From the NCBI GenBank assembly GCA_014155875.1, contig JACEFZ010024489.1, positions 479,501 to 543,500 of the forward strand: a stretch of 64,000 bases of DNA, written 5' to 3'. The stretch's first letter is position 1. Each line of letters begins with the position of its first letter. Positions 49,498-59,792 of this stretch are shown piece after piece. The position numbers were made by a program, and so were the translations under genes. Origin of the DNA: Cepaea nemoralis. Its lineage: Eukaryota; Mollusca; Gastropoda; Stylommatophora; Helicidae. A model generated the notes under the pieces. It had not been told where the DNA came from, did not search any database, and saw only the letters and a list, made by a program, of their open reading frames with translations.

Positions 49498-49894
49498 AGT
49501 ATTAAATACAAGAACAACAACGGATGCAGAGCCTATGAACAGTTGTGAAGATCTTATTTTAAATATGGCTCAATCATCCTTATTTTCTAAGACAGATTTA
49601 GCGAAAGGATATTGGCAAGTTCCACTACACCCTTCTTGTAGACATATAAAAGCATTCGCAACACCTCTCGGTTTATACGAATGGCTATATCTTCCTTTTG
49701 GCCTGAAGAACGCACCGGCCACATTTGTGAGACTAACAAGGCTGTTATTACACGGAATTAATCATGTAGTTGCCTATATTGATGATATATGCGTCCATTC
49801 TTCTGATATGACTTCTCACTTACTCACCCTAAAACAAGTCTTCCACCAAATCTCTCTTTTGGACTTACTATCAAACCTTCCAAGGTTGAAATAG
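49481..49894 (+). pseudogene. Reverse transcriptase palm (shifted frame)
   Basis: Continues the RT in a different frame: CIDYRVLNTRTTTDAEPMNS, FSKTDLAKGYWQVPLHP, LPFGLKNAPATF, and the catalytic YIDD (YIDDICVHSS, about 49775). A second frameshift near 49860 (after HQISLL) leads to a premature stop at 49894. The catalytic residues are retained. Confidence 0.85.
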
Positions 49895-50592
49895 GCTATA
49901 CACAAATAGACTTCCTTGGTCATAGAATTTCTGAAGGAAAATTGTTGACTGATGATAAAATTGTTTCCAAAATCCTTAATCTAGAAGTTCCTACCACAAA
50001 GAAGCAGATTAGAAGTTTATTAGGTCTGATTAACTATTATTCTAAATTCATTCCACATTGGGCAGAACTTACCTCAGTTTTTTCTGATATGTTAACTAAA
50101 GATCATCCATCAAAAATTTGTAAAAGTACCAGCTTAGATGATGCAATGTGTAGATTGAAACATATTTTTTCTAATCCACCAGTCTTACGATTACCAAACA
50201 TAAATTTACCCTTTATTTTGACCACAGATGCTAGCGCTATCGCAATAGGAGGTTGCTTGATGCAGGAAGTGGATGGCATAAGACACCCGATTCTCTACGT
50301 CAGCCGCAAACTAAAGAAGGCTGAGACTCGTTATGCTACAGTTGAATTGGAGTGTTTGAGCCTTTTGTTCTGTATATTGAGATTATCTAAGTTCCTCTTA
50401 GGAAGTCACTTTGTGGTCCTCACAGACAGTTCGCCATTATTAGTCCTTAACCATGGGTCGCCCAAGAACCACCGGTTACAAAGATGGTGTCTTCTACTTC
50501 AGGACTTCGACTTCGAAATCCGCCATATCAAGGGCACCGATAACATAGTGGCTGACCTTTTATCACGGCAGACAGATGCGCCAGTAGAGTGA
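49867..50592 (+). pseudogene. RT connection and RNase H (third frame)
   Basis: The frame resumes with KPSKVEIGYTQIDFLGHRIS, then LLGLINYYSKFIPHWAELT, and RNase H with all expected acidic positions: TTDASAIAIGGCL (D), TVELECLSLLF (E), VLTDSSPLL (D), HIKGTDNIVADLLSR (D). It stops at 50592, eight residues after LLSR. In complete Ty3-type elements the frame would go on into integrase. Confidence 0.88.
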
Positions 50593-52186
50593 CTCTTGTC
50601 ACATCGGCCATTAGCCACACTATAAACTGTGATACTTTTAGTCGGTTACATATGACAGTGCAACTCTACACCTGCTAGAGTACTCTCAGTGATTAGGTTA
50701 ATTACGTCACCCTTAAACATACGTTAAGAGCTATAGTGTAAGAACTATACCATCAAATGCCGAAGCTCTAGAACAATTCCAGCAGGAAACAGTAACTGTG
50801 TTTGTTTCAACCAATAATATCCAGTGAACTGACTCTGAACACTGTAATATTTCATTCGGGACAGTGAGATCAATCCATACTTGCTGTTGCTACGAAACTT
50901 TGCAAACAGCCGAAACAGAACAACATCGACGACAACACTCAAAAGACAGCCATACTAACTTTAACATTCATGGCATAACACGCTAACAACAGGACGACAA
51001 CGCGCACATCATCGTTGGAGTTATTTAATTACTTTATTATTAAATATTTATTATATTTCCATTAATGATGTATATAAATTGTGTTAACCTGTAATTTGTA
51101 CATATTCTACTTTAATATTACAGGCGGTGCCATTCATAGGCTAAAGAACCGTCCTATACAAGTATCTCTAGTTAAATTATAACCTATTTTTCATTCATCG
51201 TACAAAAAGTACGTATTTTCTTAAAGGGCAAATATCGCCTAGCCCATTTTTTCTAAGGGCAATAACGCTTACCTCAACTTTAAGTATATATTTTAGCCAA
51301 ATACTATTTTGAATGAAAGATGAGTGAATGACTGCGTGAAAGGATTAAATGAGAGAACGATACACTTGGTGGACAAATTGTACGCAAAACGTATTCATTG
51401 TAATTTGTCTGCGTCTTCCATGTAAAAGTTCATGACTTGTCTAATTTGTCAATACATGTGTAGTACTTAGTTTAATAGTGAGTTTAATTTAGCAGTTAGT
51501 GTAATATACTTAGTTTAGCAGTTAGGATACATCTAAGCACCACTACTTGGAATGCCTGATCATGTATTGCACACAGTGCAGTATTTCATGATTGAGGTTA
51601 TCCCAACTCGTGACGCTTGGAAATACACCACACATTCAGCACGCACGTTACACAAACCTCAAATCTCAACACGATCAATTTTAAAATACAGTCACTTTAT
51701 TAGAAACATCAACTTATTAGTTAACACACTAACAAGCCAACAGGGACACATGTAGTCTGAGGGGGATAAAAGAACAAGGTAACTACATATTTAGCATTAT
51801 ATAACATACGAGAGTAAAAGTGTATTGAAATGCACACACAGATCAGGATTTGAAAGTGTACTTAATTTGCCAGGACTTCGGTCTTGTTAACTCTCTTTTA
51901 TACAGAGGTTAATTGTCTGGGTACCAGTTTGGGTACTATGAGAAGGGCGGGTTGTAAATACAACTACTTAAACGTCACGTAACTTCGGTCTGATAAGCAT
52001 TATTAAGGACACAGGAGACAGAGTGATCTCTTTACCAAATCAGAGAAGTGGTGTATGGGAGAATACATGAGTTTTAGTGCTTGTAGGTAGATTACCAGGT
52101 TACTATCCACCAAACTACAAACACCAACTTTATGTGATTCGGTGACAGAATTAGAACAGATCTAATTACCCAAGAACAAATCATAT
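50593..52186 (+). other. Noncoding 3' region of the LTR element where integrase is expected
   Basis: AT-rich with short frames only (the longest about 67 codons at 51552-51755, without motif). Neither strand shows H-x-H-C-C zinc or D-D-E core sequences. Two similar lines (AGTGTAGTACTTAGTTTAAT / AGTTAGTGTAATATACTTAG at 51458-51525) are small local repeats. Confidence 0.7.
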
Positions 52187-52205
52187 CAGGGGGGAGGGGG
52201 GGATC
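52187..52205 (+). other. Polypurine tract
   Basis: AGGGGGGAGGGGGGGA a few bases before the 3' LTR, the expected plus-strand primer of reverse transcription. Confidence 0.85.
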
Positions 52206-52206
52206 C

Positions 52207-52714
52207 TGTCACCGCCTCACTTTCATATATATTATTAGAGGGCTGCAACTCCAGCCCAAGGGATAGCATTGAGTCGCTCAGGACCCGAGTAATCTAGAAC
52301 CTTCTCGAAAGAGCTGGTCACCGGGTCCATGATTCCGTGGACACTGATGTGGCCCGCCTAATGCGGGGTCCACGAGGAACTCGGACAGAGTTACCGCCCG
52401 TGTCGAATTAGGACACGAGGAGACCGGCAGAGGACAGACGGACTTGAGAGAGACAACAGGGCCTGCCTGAGAGGGACTCAATAGATATTCATAGATATAT
52501 ATATACATAGGCTAGATAGTGTGCTAGATTGTTGTATGACAACTATATGCTTGATGTTTAACGATCTGTGATATGTAATATAATATAGCGCGGGCTGTTA
52601 ACCCACTGCGCCAACTGTACATTCAATACAATAAATGTTCTATATTCTAGCGAACAAAGTATTGTTGCCTGTATGAACCCGAACCATTATTTAGATAAGA
52701 GTAAGATGATGACA
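52207..52714 (+). repeat. 3' LTR
   Basis: 508 bp, about 99% identical to the 5' LTR. Confidence 0.95.
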
Positions 52715-52831
52715 TATTTCTTTCTTCATGGTAGTTTTATCTGTATGCATTATCTTTGTTTTTGCTATGTTAAGATATGTTATTTTCATTATTCAATTGG
52801 GTTGAGGTTATTAGGTTTTCTATACCATTCT

Positions 52832-53055
52832 GTGCCGGTCTCCCTGGCCGAAGAGTTAGCAGCTTTCTCCGTAACCCCGAATACTCTCGTGGTTGACGTG
52901 AGTGCACGAGAATTGGAAGCGGTTCGAGTCGCGCCAGTGACTCATGAGAGTATGGAGCCGGTCGCTCAGAAGGTCGTGGCGCGCTGATGAGCGTAATCTA
53001 GCCTAGGAATCAACATACAGCTGAAAGATGCTTATGTTGACCGCAATATCCTGAG
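52832..53055 (+). mobile_element. SINE-A copy with recognisable A and B boxes
   Basis: TGCCGGTCTCCCTGGCCGAA (A-box region), GAAGCGGTTCGAGTCGCG (B box), CTCATGAGAGTATGGAGCCG, GCTGATGAGCGTAATCTAGC, ACAGCTGAAAGATGCTTATG, ending ATCCTGAGAAAGGATGG. It has a longer variable region than the others. Confidence 0.85.
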
Positions 53056-53059
53056 AAAG

Positions 53060-54880
53060 GATGGAAACGCGGGGGGGGGAAAAATACCATTCTGTATTGT
53101 GGATAGCAATACTGTGTCATCGGCATATCGAGTCTCTGGTATGTCATGACCACCGATATTTAGGGCATCATATTGTATTATATTTTCGGCGTACAGGTTA
53201 AACAAAAAGGGTGACAGCACACAGACCTGACGGATTCCTTGCTTGATGTCAAAACAATTTGATACCTCGCCATCTATTCTAACTGCAACTTGTTGATGGT
53301 CTAGATAGAGCATCTTTATGAGTTGTATTACATGTGATGGAAAGCCCACATTTCTCATGATTTCCCAAAGTTTCTGATGTTGTACACGGTCAAATGTCTT
53401 TGAATAATCCACAAAACATGAAAATAGGTTTACTTTAAATTCTCTGCACTCCTCTATTATTAAACGCATGTTGAGTATGCGATCTCTTGTTCCTCTTCCT
53501 TGTCTGTCTAAATCCAGCTTGAACCACGTTTATTTCTTCTTCCATTTTCTTACGAAGTCTTTCAATTATGATTTTTGTAGAATTTTACTTGCATGACTGA
53601 TCAGGGCAACAGTTCTATAGTTCGTGCATAATTTCAGGTTGCCCTTTTTTGGTATTGGAATGAAGATAGACCTCTTCCAATTGTTTGGCCATATATCATA
53701 TTCACATCGCTGTCCAGGATGAAAGACATGGGAGTAAGAATCGGCACAGCCAGACGCGAGAGGTACATCGGGAAAACAAAGCGCCTCGTCAACCAACACA
53801 GAACTGGCACTATTAGCCACCGGACGCTGATGCATATGCTGGGGGGGGGGGGATCTGAGCACCTATGGACATGTCTGGAGTGCAATGAAGATTCCCCAAC
53901 TGATAACTGATAATACGTGATAGATTTGTATGCTTTCTTCTCCTCCCGCTTTAATTAGTTCAGCTGGTATCTCATCACATCCTGGTGATTTATCATTCTC
54001 CATGTTCTTTATTGCCCATACACATTCATCTAACGAGGGTTCAGGTTCATTGCCTGCTGTCATTGGTTCATGCATGCATTCATATCTTCACTGTCATTCA
54101 TATCATACATTTCACTGCACTATTCCAGCAATCTTTCCAAAACTTGTCTAGATTCTGTTAAGGTATTTCCCAAATTGTCACATATAACACGTAATTGAGG
54201 TTGAATATTTCTTGTCAATAACTCCATTTATTTGAACATTTCATAATCTCTTCAAGTCTTATGATATTGCTCTGTTCTGGTACATTTGTATATATTGGTA
54301 TTTGTCATTTCTTGTGTTCCTTTTTAATTCTCGAGTTAAAGATTTATATTTCATGCCACTGTTATCGGATTCACCTCCTTTCTCTTTCAATTCCCTTCGT
54401 TGTTTTATTAATTCTAACGTATCTGATGTAATCCATGGCTTATGTTGCTTTCCCTTGGTGGGAAGTAAATCTTTGGCTGCAGTTATCAAAATATCTCTAG
54501 CTTGTTCTGCCAATTCACCAAGTGTCAATTCCTCCTTTGTAGACATCAAGACTCCAAAATGATTCTTCACTTCTATGGTGTATGCATCTGGTATTTTTGT
54601 GAGATCAAAACGAAGTGGCATTGGTCCTCGGGTAAGCTTTTTGGGTCTTACTGTCTTATCTGCTTCTAATAACTGATGATCTGTATCACAGTCTGCACTT
54701 CGTAAGGTTTTTGCCGATGTTATCCTTGATCTCAATCTTCTTTGTATTAAAATATAATCTATCTGGTTTTTTGGTAGTTCTGTCCGGGGACTTCCTCGTG
54801 AAGTCTTCTTGGGTGTTGTTTAAAAAGAGTGTTGGCTTTTGTTAACTCATTTTCTTGTGAAAGTAAAAGGCCTCTTTTGT
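53060..54880 (-). mobile_element. LINE: endonuclease end, linker and reverse transcriptase (minus strand)
   Basis: From 54880 down: ANTLFKQHPRR (endonuclease end), RSRITSAKTLRSADCDTDHQ (the 'R..AD..SDH' box), VKNHFGVLMSTKEELTLGEL, HKPWITSDTLELIKQRRELK. Then RT: MENDKSPGCDEIPAELIKAG (53980), an interruption (53719-53910), FIPIPKKGNLKLCTNYRTVA LISHASKI (53650), QGRGTRDRILNMRLIIEECR, FVDYSKTFDRVQHQKLWEIM, IKQGIRQVCVLSPFLFNLYA, RYADDTVLLST (53120, catalytic YADD). Several frameshifts. Truncated at the 3' end by SINE-A. Confidence 0.85.
53719..53910 (+). mobile_element. RNase H-LINE 3' fragment inside the RT
   Basis: The plus strand reads KRLVNQHRTGTISHRTLMHM L, a G-run, SEHLWTCLECNEDSPT, equivalent to the ends at 1-125 (GTEHLWE..PEC..DV) and 57600-57715. 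It replaces part of the reverse transcriptase between the fingers segments. Confidence 0.65.
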
Positions 54881-55276
54881 GAACTGAGGCATACTCTGCT
54901 CATGACACTAACAAAAACAGTTTGTACACTAATCGATACTTGATGGGTGATTTGGTCATTATCACATCTGTCGCCTTATCTTCCATACATTTCCTGATAC
55001 GAATTTAAGACTGTCGACCACATTAGTAAGAGTCTTGAAAGAAAATTCCCCAAGTAACGTATTATTTATAAGATAATGACGAAGACTTCGTTCCCGAAGA
55101 GTGGTAATGTACCTATCATGCAAGTTGTAAGAAGCGACTTAGGATGGTTGACGCGACACTGTCTGCATCAACCCGTAGAAAACTTTAGTTGCAAAATTCA
55201 CCATTCGTGAACACGTGTACAGAAAGTAGGACATGTGTGAGTTGGCAGAGGGCTTGTGTCCAAGGGGAGTTGATTG
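54881..55276. other. No recognised feature
   Basis: Short stretch between the LINE and the trinucleotide array, unique-looking. Confidence 0.45.
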
Positions 55277-55391
55277 GAAGAAGAAGAAGAAGAAGAAGAA
55301 GAAGAAGAAGAAGAAGAAGAAGAAGAAGAAGAAGAAGAAGAAGAAGAAGAAGAAGAAGAAGAAGAAGAAGAAGAAGAAGAAGAAGAAGAAG

Positions 55392-55446
<55 letters not shown>

Positions 55447-55578
55447 AGAAGAAGAAGAAGAAGAAGAAGAAGAAGAAGAAGAAGAAGAAGAAGAAGAAGA
55501 AGAAGAAGAAGAAGAAGAAGAAGAAGAAGAAGAAGAAGAGAAGAAGAAGAAGAAGAAGAAGAAGAAGAAGCAGCAGCA

Positions 55579-55625
<47 letters not shown>

Positions 55626-55803
55626 AGAAGAAGAAGAAGAAGAAGAAGAAGAAGAAGAAGAAGAAGAAGAAGAAGAAGAAGAAGAAGAAGAAGAAGAAGA
55701 AGAAGAAGAAGAAGAAGAAGAAGAAGAAGAAGAAGAAGAAGAAGAAGAAGAAGAAGAAGAAGAAGAAGAAGAAGAAGAAGAAGAAGAAGAAGAAGAAGAA
55801 GAA
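55277..55803. repeat. 527-bp pure trinucleotide array, (GAA)n with (CAG)n blocks
   Basis: AAG/GAA triplets throughout, with a (CAG)16-like block at about 55393-55441 and a (CAG)7-AAG-(CAG)9-like block at 55570-55620. Only one frame slip (AAGAGAAG at about 55538). All poly-Lys, poly-Glu, poly-Arg, poly-Leu or poly-Phe frames are artefacts. Sequences of this kind form triplex DNA and are unstable. Confidence 0.97.
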
Positions 55804-56137
55804 TCAACTCTTTGGTGCGAAAATCTATCACAAAACTAAAACTGAATATGTTGTCTGGTAGTCTGCACGTCTGACATAATAAATGAACGAGTGAATTTAA
55901 ATTTTAGACAATTACGTACAATATACCCACTGGCACAATAACTAGCCATGTGAATGAAAACCAACATATCGAACTGACAGTTACTACAGCTACACAGACA
56001 GTTAGTTACAAATAACTTGAAATTGAAAAATTGAAGAAATTGGAATGATTCGCTAGGAAAAATCTGTCCAATTAGCATCCGGTAGACCAGTAATTGGACA
56101 TTTTAGAGCATGAGTAATGATGCACTAGTAACAATGG

Positions 56138-56340
56138 GAACCGAGGTAGCGTAGTCGTTAGACGATTGCCTGTCGGCCCAGTGGTGATGGATTCGAATCC
56201 GCGTCGAGGCGGATATTACAAAATTGATCTTAGTTCCCAGGTCGACCCAGCTTAAGATGGGGACCAAAAATACTAGTAATTAAAAGCGCGATCGAGTGCT
56301 GAATGGTGAAAACATACAAGACTGGCACCATATATCCAGT
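56138..56340 (+). mobile_element. SINE-B copy with intact tRNA-like head
   Basis: GGGAACCGAGGTAGCGTAGT (A box), GATGGATTCGAATCCGCGTC (B box), body CTTAGTTCCCAGGTCGACCC, AGCTTAAGATGGGGACC, GAGTGCTGAATGGTGAAAAC, CAAGACTGGCACCATATATC. The 3' end passes into a 50-bp array. Confidence 0.88.
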
Positions 56341-56790
56341 ACATCTCGCCGAGTGGAAAACATTCTATGATTTCACTGACAATTAACAATACATCTCGCT
56401 GAGTGGAAAACATTCTATTATTTCACTTAAAATTAACAATACATCTCGCCGAGTGGAAAACATTCTATTATTTCACTTAAAATTAACAATACATCTCGCC
56501 GAGTGGAAAACATTCTATTATTTCACTTAAAATTAACAATACATCTCGCCGAGTGGAAAACATTCTATTATTTCACTTAAAATTAACAATACATCTCGCT
56601 GAGTGGAAAACATTCTATTATTTCACTTAAAATTAACAATACACCTCGCTGAGTGGAAAACATTCCATGATTTCACTGACAATTAACAATACATATCGCT
56701 GAGTGGAAAACATTCTATGATTTCACTGACAATTAACAATACAACTCGCTGAGTGGAAAACATTCCATGATTTCACTGACAAGCAACACA
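56341..56790. repeat. 50-bp tandem array derived from the SINE-B 3' end, nine units
   Basis: Units start at 56341, 56391, 56441 and so on at exactly 50-bp steps: ACATCTCGCCGAGTGGAAAA CATTCTATTATTTCACTTAA AATTAACAAT. Outer units (first and last three) carry TTTCACTGAC, inner ones TTTCACTTAA, so the central units were amplified last. Confidence 0.95.
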
Positions 56791-56883
56791 CACACATACT
56801 GGGACTCGAACCCAGGTGCCTGGCGACTATTTGGTCTACTTATCTATATAAGTATTCCACATGCTCGGGGCTTGTCTCGTTGT

Positions 56884-56934
56884 CCGCCGCCGCCACCACC
56901 GCCACCGCCGCTGCCGCCACCGCCACCACCCGTA
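56884..56934. repeat. (CCG/CCA)n tract
   Basis: CCGCCGCCGCCACCACCGCC-type sequence. Before it, 56800-56880 contains GGGACTCGAACCCAGG, a B-box complement that may be a SINE head on the minus strand. Confidence 0.75.
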
Positions 56935-56939
56935 GCAGT

Positions 56940-57720
56940 CCGACTTGTGCAGAGTTATAATCACATTGAGCCGGGAGTTCAGGGAGTGGCCAGCAAGGGC
57001 CACGGAAGTGGAAATCCAGCAACTAATTCAGGATAATGCTCGCTCGGGTGATGTGATTATCTACACAGATGGTTCAGTGTCGAGAGGTAGAAGTGCTTGG
57101 TGGTTCATAGCAAAAGCTAATGGTCGACGTTTGGTGCAGGAGAGTCTGACATATGATACCACAACATCTAGCTTTAGGATGGAGGTGGAGGCGGTTATTG
57201 CAGCTTTCCGCTGGATGGAGAATACGATACACACACACACATCGTGATTGTAACCGATTCAGAAAGCATGCTAAGGAAGGTGAGGACAGGCATGCTTCGT
57301 GCAGAGTGGCTTGCTTCGCTTCGTAAGTCACGTGTGGCAAGCACCGGGTGGATCTTTTCTCTCGGGCATGCCGGTGTGCTGGGGAACAAACAGACGGACA
57401 GATTAGCTGGCCCTGCAAAACTTGGTGGAGTATTGATGCATGACAAGGCAGACGTGGTTGCGGCCTTGTGGGAGCACGTGTACACCTCGGAGGAGCAAAT
57501 GGATCACCATGGTTTGGCAAGAATGAGACAGCGAGGTGTGACTAGGGGATCTGGCCGATGCTCGACGCTTAGAGGAAAGGTGAGACGCACATATAATCAG
57601 ATTGCTACTGGTACTATTGGTATTGGAACTCTTGCTGGCTGCTGAGGATGGGGACGGAGCGCCTATGGGAATGCCCCGAATGCTGTGATGTCGGTTCTAA
57701 AATCAATCAAAGTTTGGGAC
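56940..57720 (+). mobile_element. Non-LTR retrotransposon with RNase H domain, 3' end
   Basis: RNase H is recognisable: GDVIIYTDGSVSRGRSAWWF (D), SSFRMEVEAVIAAFRW (E), then a frameshift in an ACACAC run (57230-57243), VIVTDSESMLRKVRTG (D), and GHAGVLGNKQTDRLAGPAKL (H-x-G-x-x-GN-x-x-x-D). The C-terminal end ERLWECPECCDV precedes the short AATCA tail at about 57705-57715. An I/Jockey-like LINE with RNase H. The 5' remainder is truncated at about 56940. Confidence 0.88.
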
Positions 57721-58330
57721 GGGCATGGTTAATTTTTGATTAAATTTTGTGTGGCCCTAGTAGGCCAGTAAAAAAATGTTGATATCAGATTAACCATATC
57801 TTCTCATTAAAAGTACACTCTAAAGAATTGAACATAAATTAATGACACAAAAATTTGATTATAAAATGTAGTTAGATAAAGATTAAGCAAAATTTCTGTA
57901 ATGAAACTAATAGATTTTGTTCTATAGATTATAACATCTGACTGCAATACAGTGACTTCTATTTCTACAAGAATAATACAGAGATTAGAAAGTTATTAAA
58001 TAATATTATAGTAGGTGTACAATATACTGTATTACATTCTAGTAATCTCCCTTGTAACAATATTAGATGTCTATACCCCTTTACCCATTGCTTATTTAGG
58101 TGTTTATCTTTTAGATATCTAGTAATTCCGCAGAATGCTTGAACATAAGTATTAATAAGTGTAATGATCAATCAAGGCATTACTATCATGTTCTAAAATA
58201 TAGAACTGAGAAACTCGAAGCATATGAATAAAGTGTGCTCTATGGATCTGCGGAAGTTGCCGAGGGGCGCATCCCCCAGTCAGCGACGGAGAATTCGAGT
58301 GTTGGAATCGATGGATCCAAACGTTATAAT
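57712..58330. repeat. Unknown 0.6-kb sequence, tandem copy 1
   Basis: It aligns with 58404-59030 over its full length at high similarity. Landmarks: TGTGTGGCCCTAGTAGGCCA, TTATAAAATGTAGTTAGATA AAGATTAAGCAAA, ATATCTAGTAATTCCGCAGA ATGCTTGAACATAA, CCGAGGGGCGCATCCCCCAG TCAGCGACGGAG, ending ATCGATGGATCCAA. A GC-rich 'head' near the right end and an AT-rich body. I do not recognise the family. Confidence 0.85.
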
Positions 58331-58403
58331 ATCCCCTGGTCTCACATATACTTAGCATGTTAATATTTAGTTTTCTCGTTTCTTTCTTAATGTTATCAAA
58401 GAG

Positions 58404-59030
58404 TGGGATGGGCGTAATTAATTTTCTTTTAATATTGTGTGGCCCTAGGAGGCCAGTAAACAAATTTTGTTTCCCAACAGCTGGGAAACTTTTCACTCAA
58501 GGCCTACAATCATAAGCCATTAAAAGCACACTCTTAGATATTGAATATAAATTAGAGACACTACAATTTCAATTTGATTATAAAATGTAGTTAAATAAAG
58601 ATTAAGCAAACTTTCTGTAAGGAAACTAATACAGTTAATCTAGATATTACAAGGTCTGACTGCAGTATTGATATTTCTATTTTTACAAGAAAAATAAAGA
58701 GATTAGAAAGTTATTTAATAAAATTATACTAGGTATACAATGTACTTTTTAAATTCAAGTAATCTCCATTGTAACGCATTGCTTATCTAAGTGTTTATCT
58801 TTTATTTAGATATCTAGTAATTCCGCAGAATGCTTGAACATAAATATTAATAAGTGTAATGATCAATCAAGGCATTACTATCATGTTCTAAAATATAGAA
58901 CTGAAAAACTCGAAGCATATGAATAAAGTGTGCTCTATGGATCTGCGGAAGTTGCCGAGGGGCGCATCCCCCAGTCAGCGACGGAGAGATCGAATGTTGG
59001 AATCGATGGATCCAATTCAATAAATGGGAT
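58404..59030. repeat. Unknown 0.6-kb sequence, tandem copy 2
   Basis: Same order as copy 1, offset about 690 bp, with small indels (copy 1 has an extra TTAGATGTCTATACCCC segment). It contains a minus-strand frame of 114 codons that runs across the junction with copy 1 (58152-58496). Confidence 0.85.
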
Positions 59031-59551
59031 GTCTTTGTTTACCGTGAATTTTATTTGCCAACTGAAGATATCGTCCTTGAATCAGCATATCACAACTAGC
59101 ATAATCACATAATTAGGCGATGTAAGGGATACTTTTTTTTGCAATAAATAATTTGTGACCGTTATTCGGAAGAGTGCCCAATTCTGGAATATTATTCTTG
59201 ATATTTAAACATCCAGAAAGGACTAACGTAGTGTAAAACATAAAACAGGATGCCAGAAGAACGGAAAGAAGTCAGAAGAATGGGTGATTCATTGAAAATT
59301 ACGGAGAATTCGGCAGAATTAAACTTTCAACTGTGAATGTTCCTATTTAAATTACCCACCTTCTTACTTAGTTATAGTGCGTTTACTTTTGTCTGCCCCA
59401 ATATAAAATTCCATATCTCAGAACCAACTGAAGGAAAATTATGAGATTTAGCATATAACCTTATCATTATGTCCACCCAACACAAAAAAATTTTGTTCTG
59501 AAGATTTTACAGCAGATTTCAAATTTTGTTTATATGCGGTATATAATTTAC
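59031..59551. other. No recognised feature
   Basis: AT-rich sequence without a family match. Confidence 0.5.
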
Positions 59552-59792
59552 GGGCCGGTCTCTCTGGCTGTGGGGTTACAACACTTTCTCTCTGTAATCC
59601 CGTTTATCACGCAGAGTCTCGCAGCGGAGCGAGAGCTGAGGAGGTTCGACCCCTGCTCGTGACTTGCGGGATACTGAGCCGGCCGCTCAGAAAGCAATGG
59701 CAAACTACTGAGCGTAATCTTGCCAAGAGATCAGCAGACAGCTGAAAGATGCTGCTGTTAACAGCTAAGTCCTGTAAAAGGATACACAAAAA
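59552..59792 (+). mobile_element. SINE-A copy with intact Pol III boxes
   Basis: GGGCCGGTCTCTCTGGCTGT (A-box region TGGCTGTGGGG), GAGGTTCGACCCCTGCT (B box), GGATACTGAGCCGGCCGCTC, AGAAAGCAATGGCAAACTAC TGAGCG, ACAGCTGAAAGATGCTGCTG, GTCCTGTAAAAGGATACAC, then poly-A and (TA)n. The best preserved head of the family here. Confidence 0.9.

Larger units (their letters stand above)
45455..52714 (+). mobile_element. Ty3-type LTR retrotransposon, 7.26 kb, no integrase
   Basis: Two LTRs (45455-45960, 52207-52714) begin TGTCACCGCC and end GATGATGACA, with the 5-bp target duplication TATTT at 45450-45454 and 52715-52719. They differ by about five substitutions and one 2-bp indel (about 1%), so insertion is recent. 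A primer-binding site complementary to tRNA-Pro follows the 5' LTR and a purine tract precedes the 3' LTR. Internal coding covers Gag, protease, reverse transcriptase and RNase H, with two frameshifts. Nothing resembling integrase (zinc HHCC or DDE core) exists in the 1.6 kb between the RNase H stop (50592) and the 3' LTR. Confidence 0.93.

Noticed and set aside
50745..51755. Integrase or envelope gene in the 3' part of the LTR element
   Set aside because: Only short frames without zinc-binding HHCC, DDE or membrane features; a profile search would be needed to exclude a very diverged remnant.
55189..55874. Open frames of 195-230 codons encoding poly-Glu, poly-Lys, poly-Arg, poly-Leu
   Set aside because: They only reflect the trinucleotide array, which is open in every frame.
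57712..59030. Nuclear copy of mitochondrial DNA
   Set aside because: The AT-rich body suggested it, but no mitochondrial protein, rRNA or tRNA segment could be recognised on either strand.
59552..59660. True tRNA genes at the SINE heads (also 17083, 19402, 24000, 31690, 56140)
   Set aside because: A and B boxes are present but the sequences do not fold into full cloverleafs by eye, and each is continuous with a conserved SINE body repeated elsewhere.
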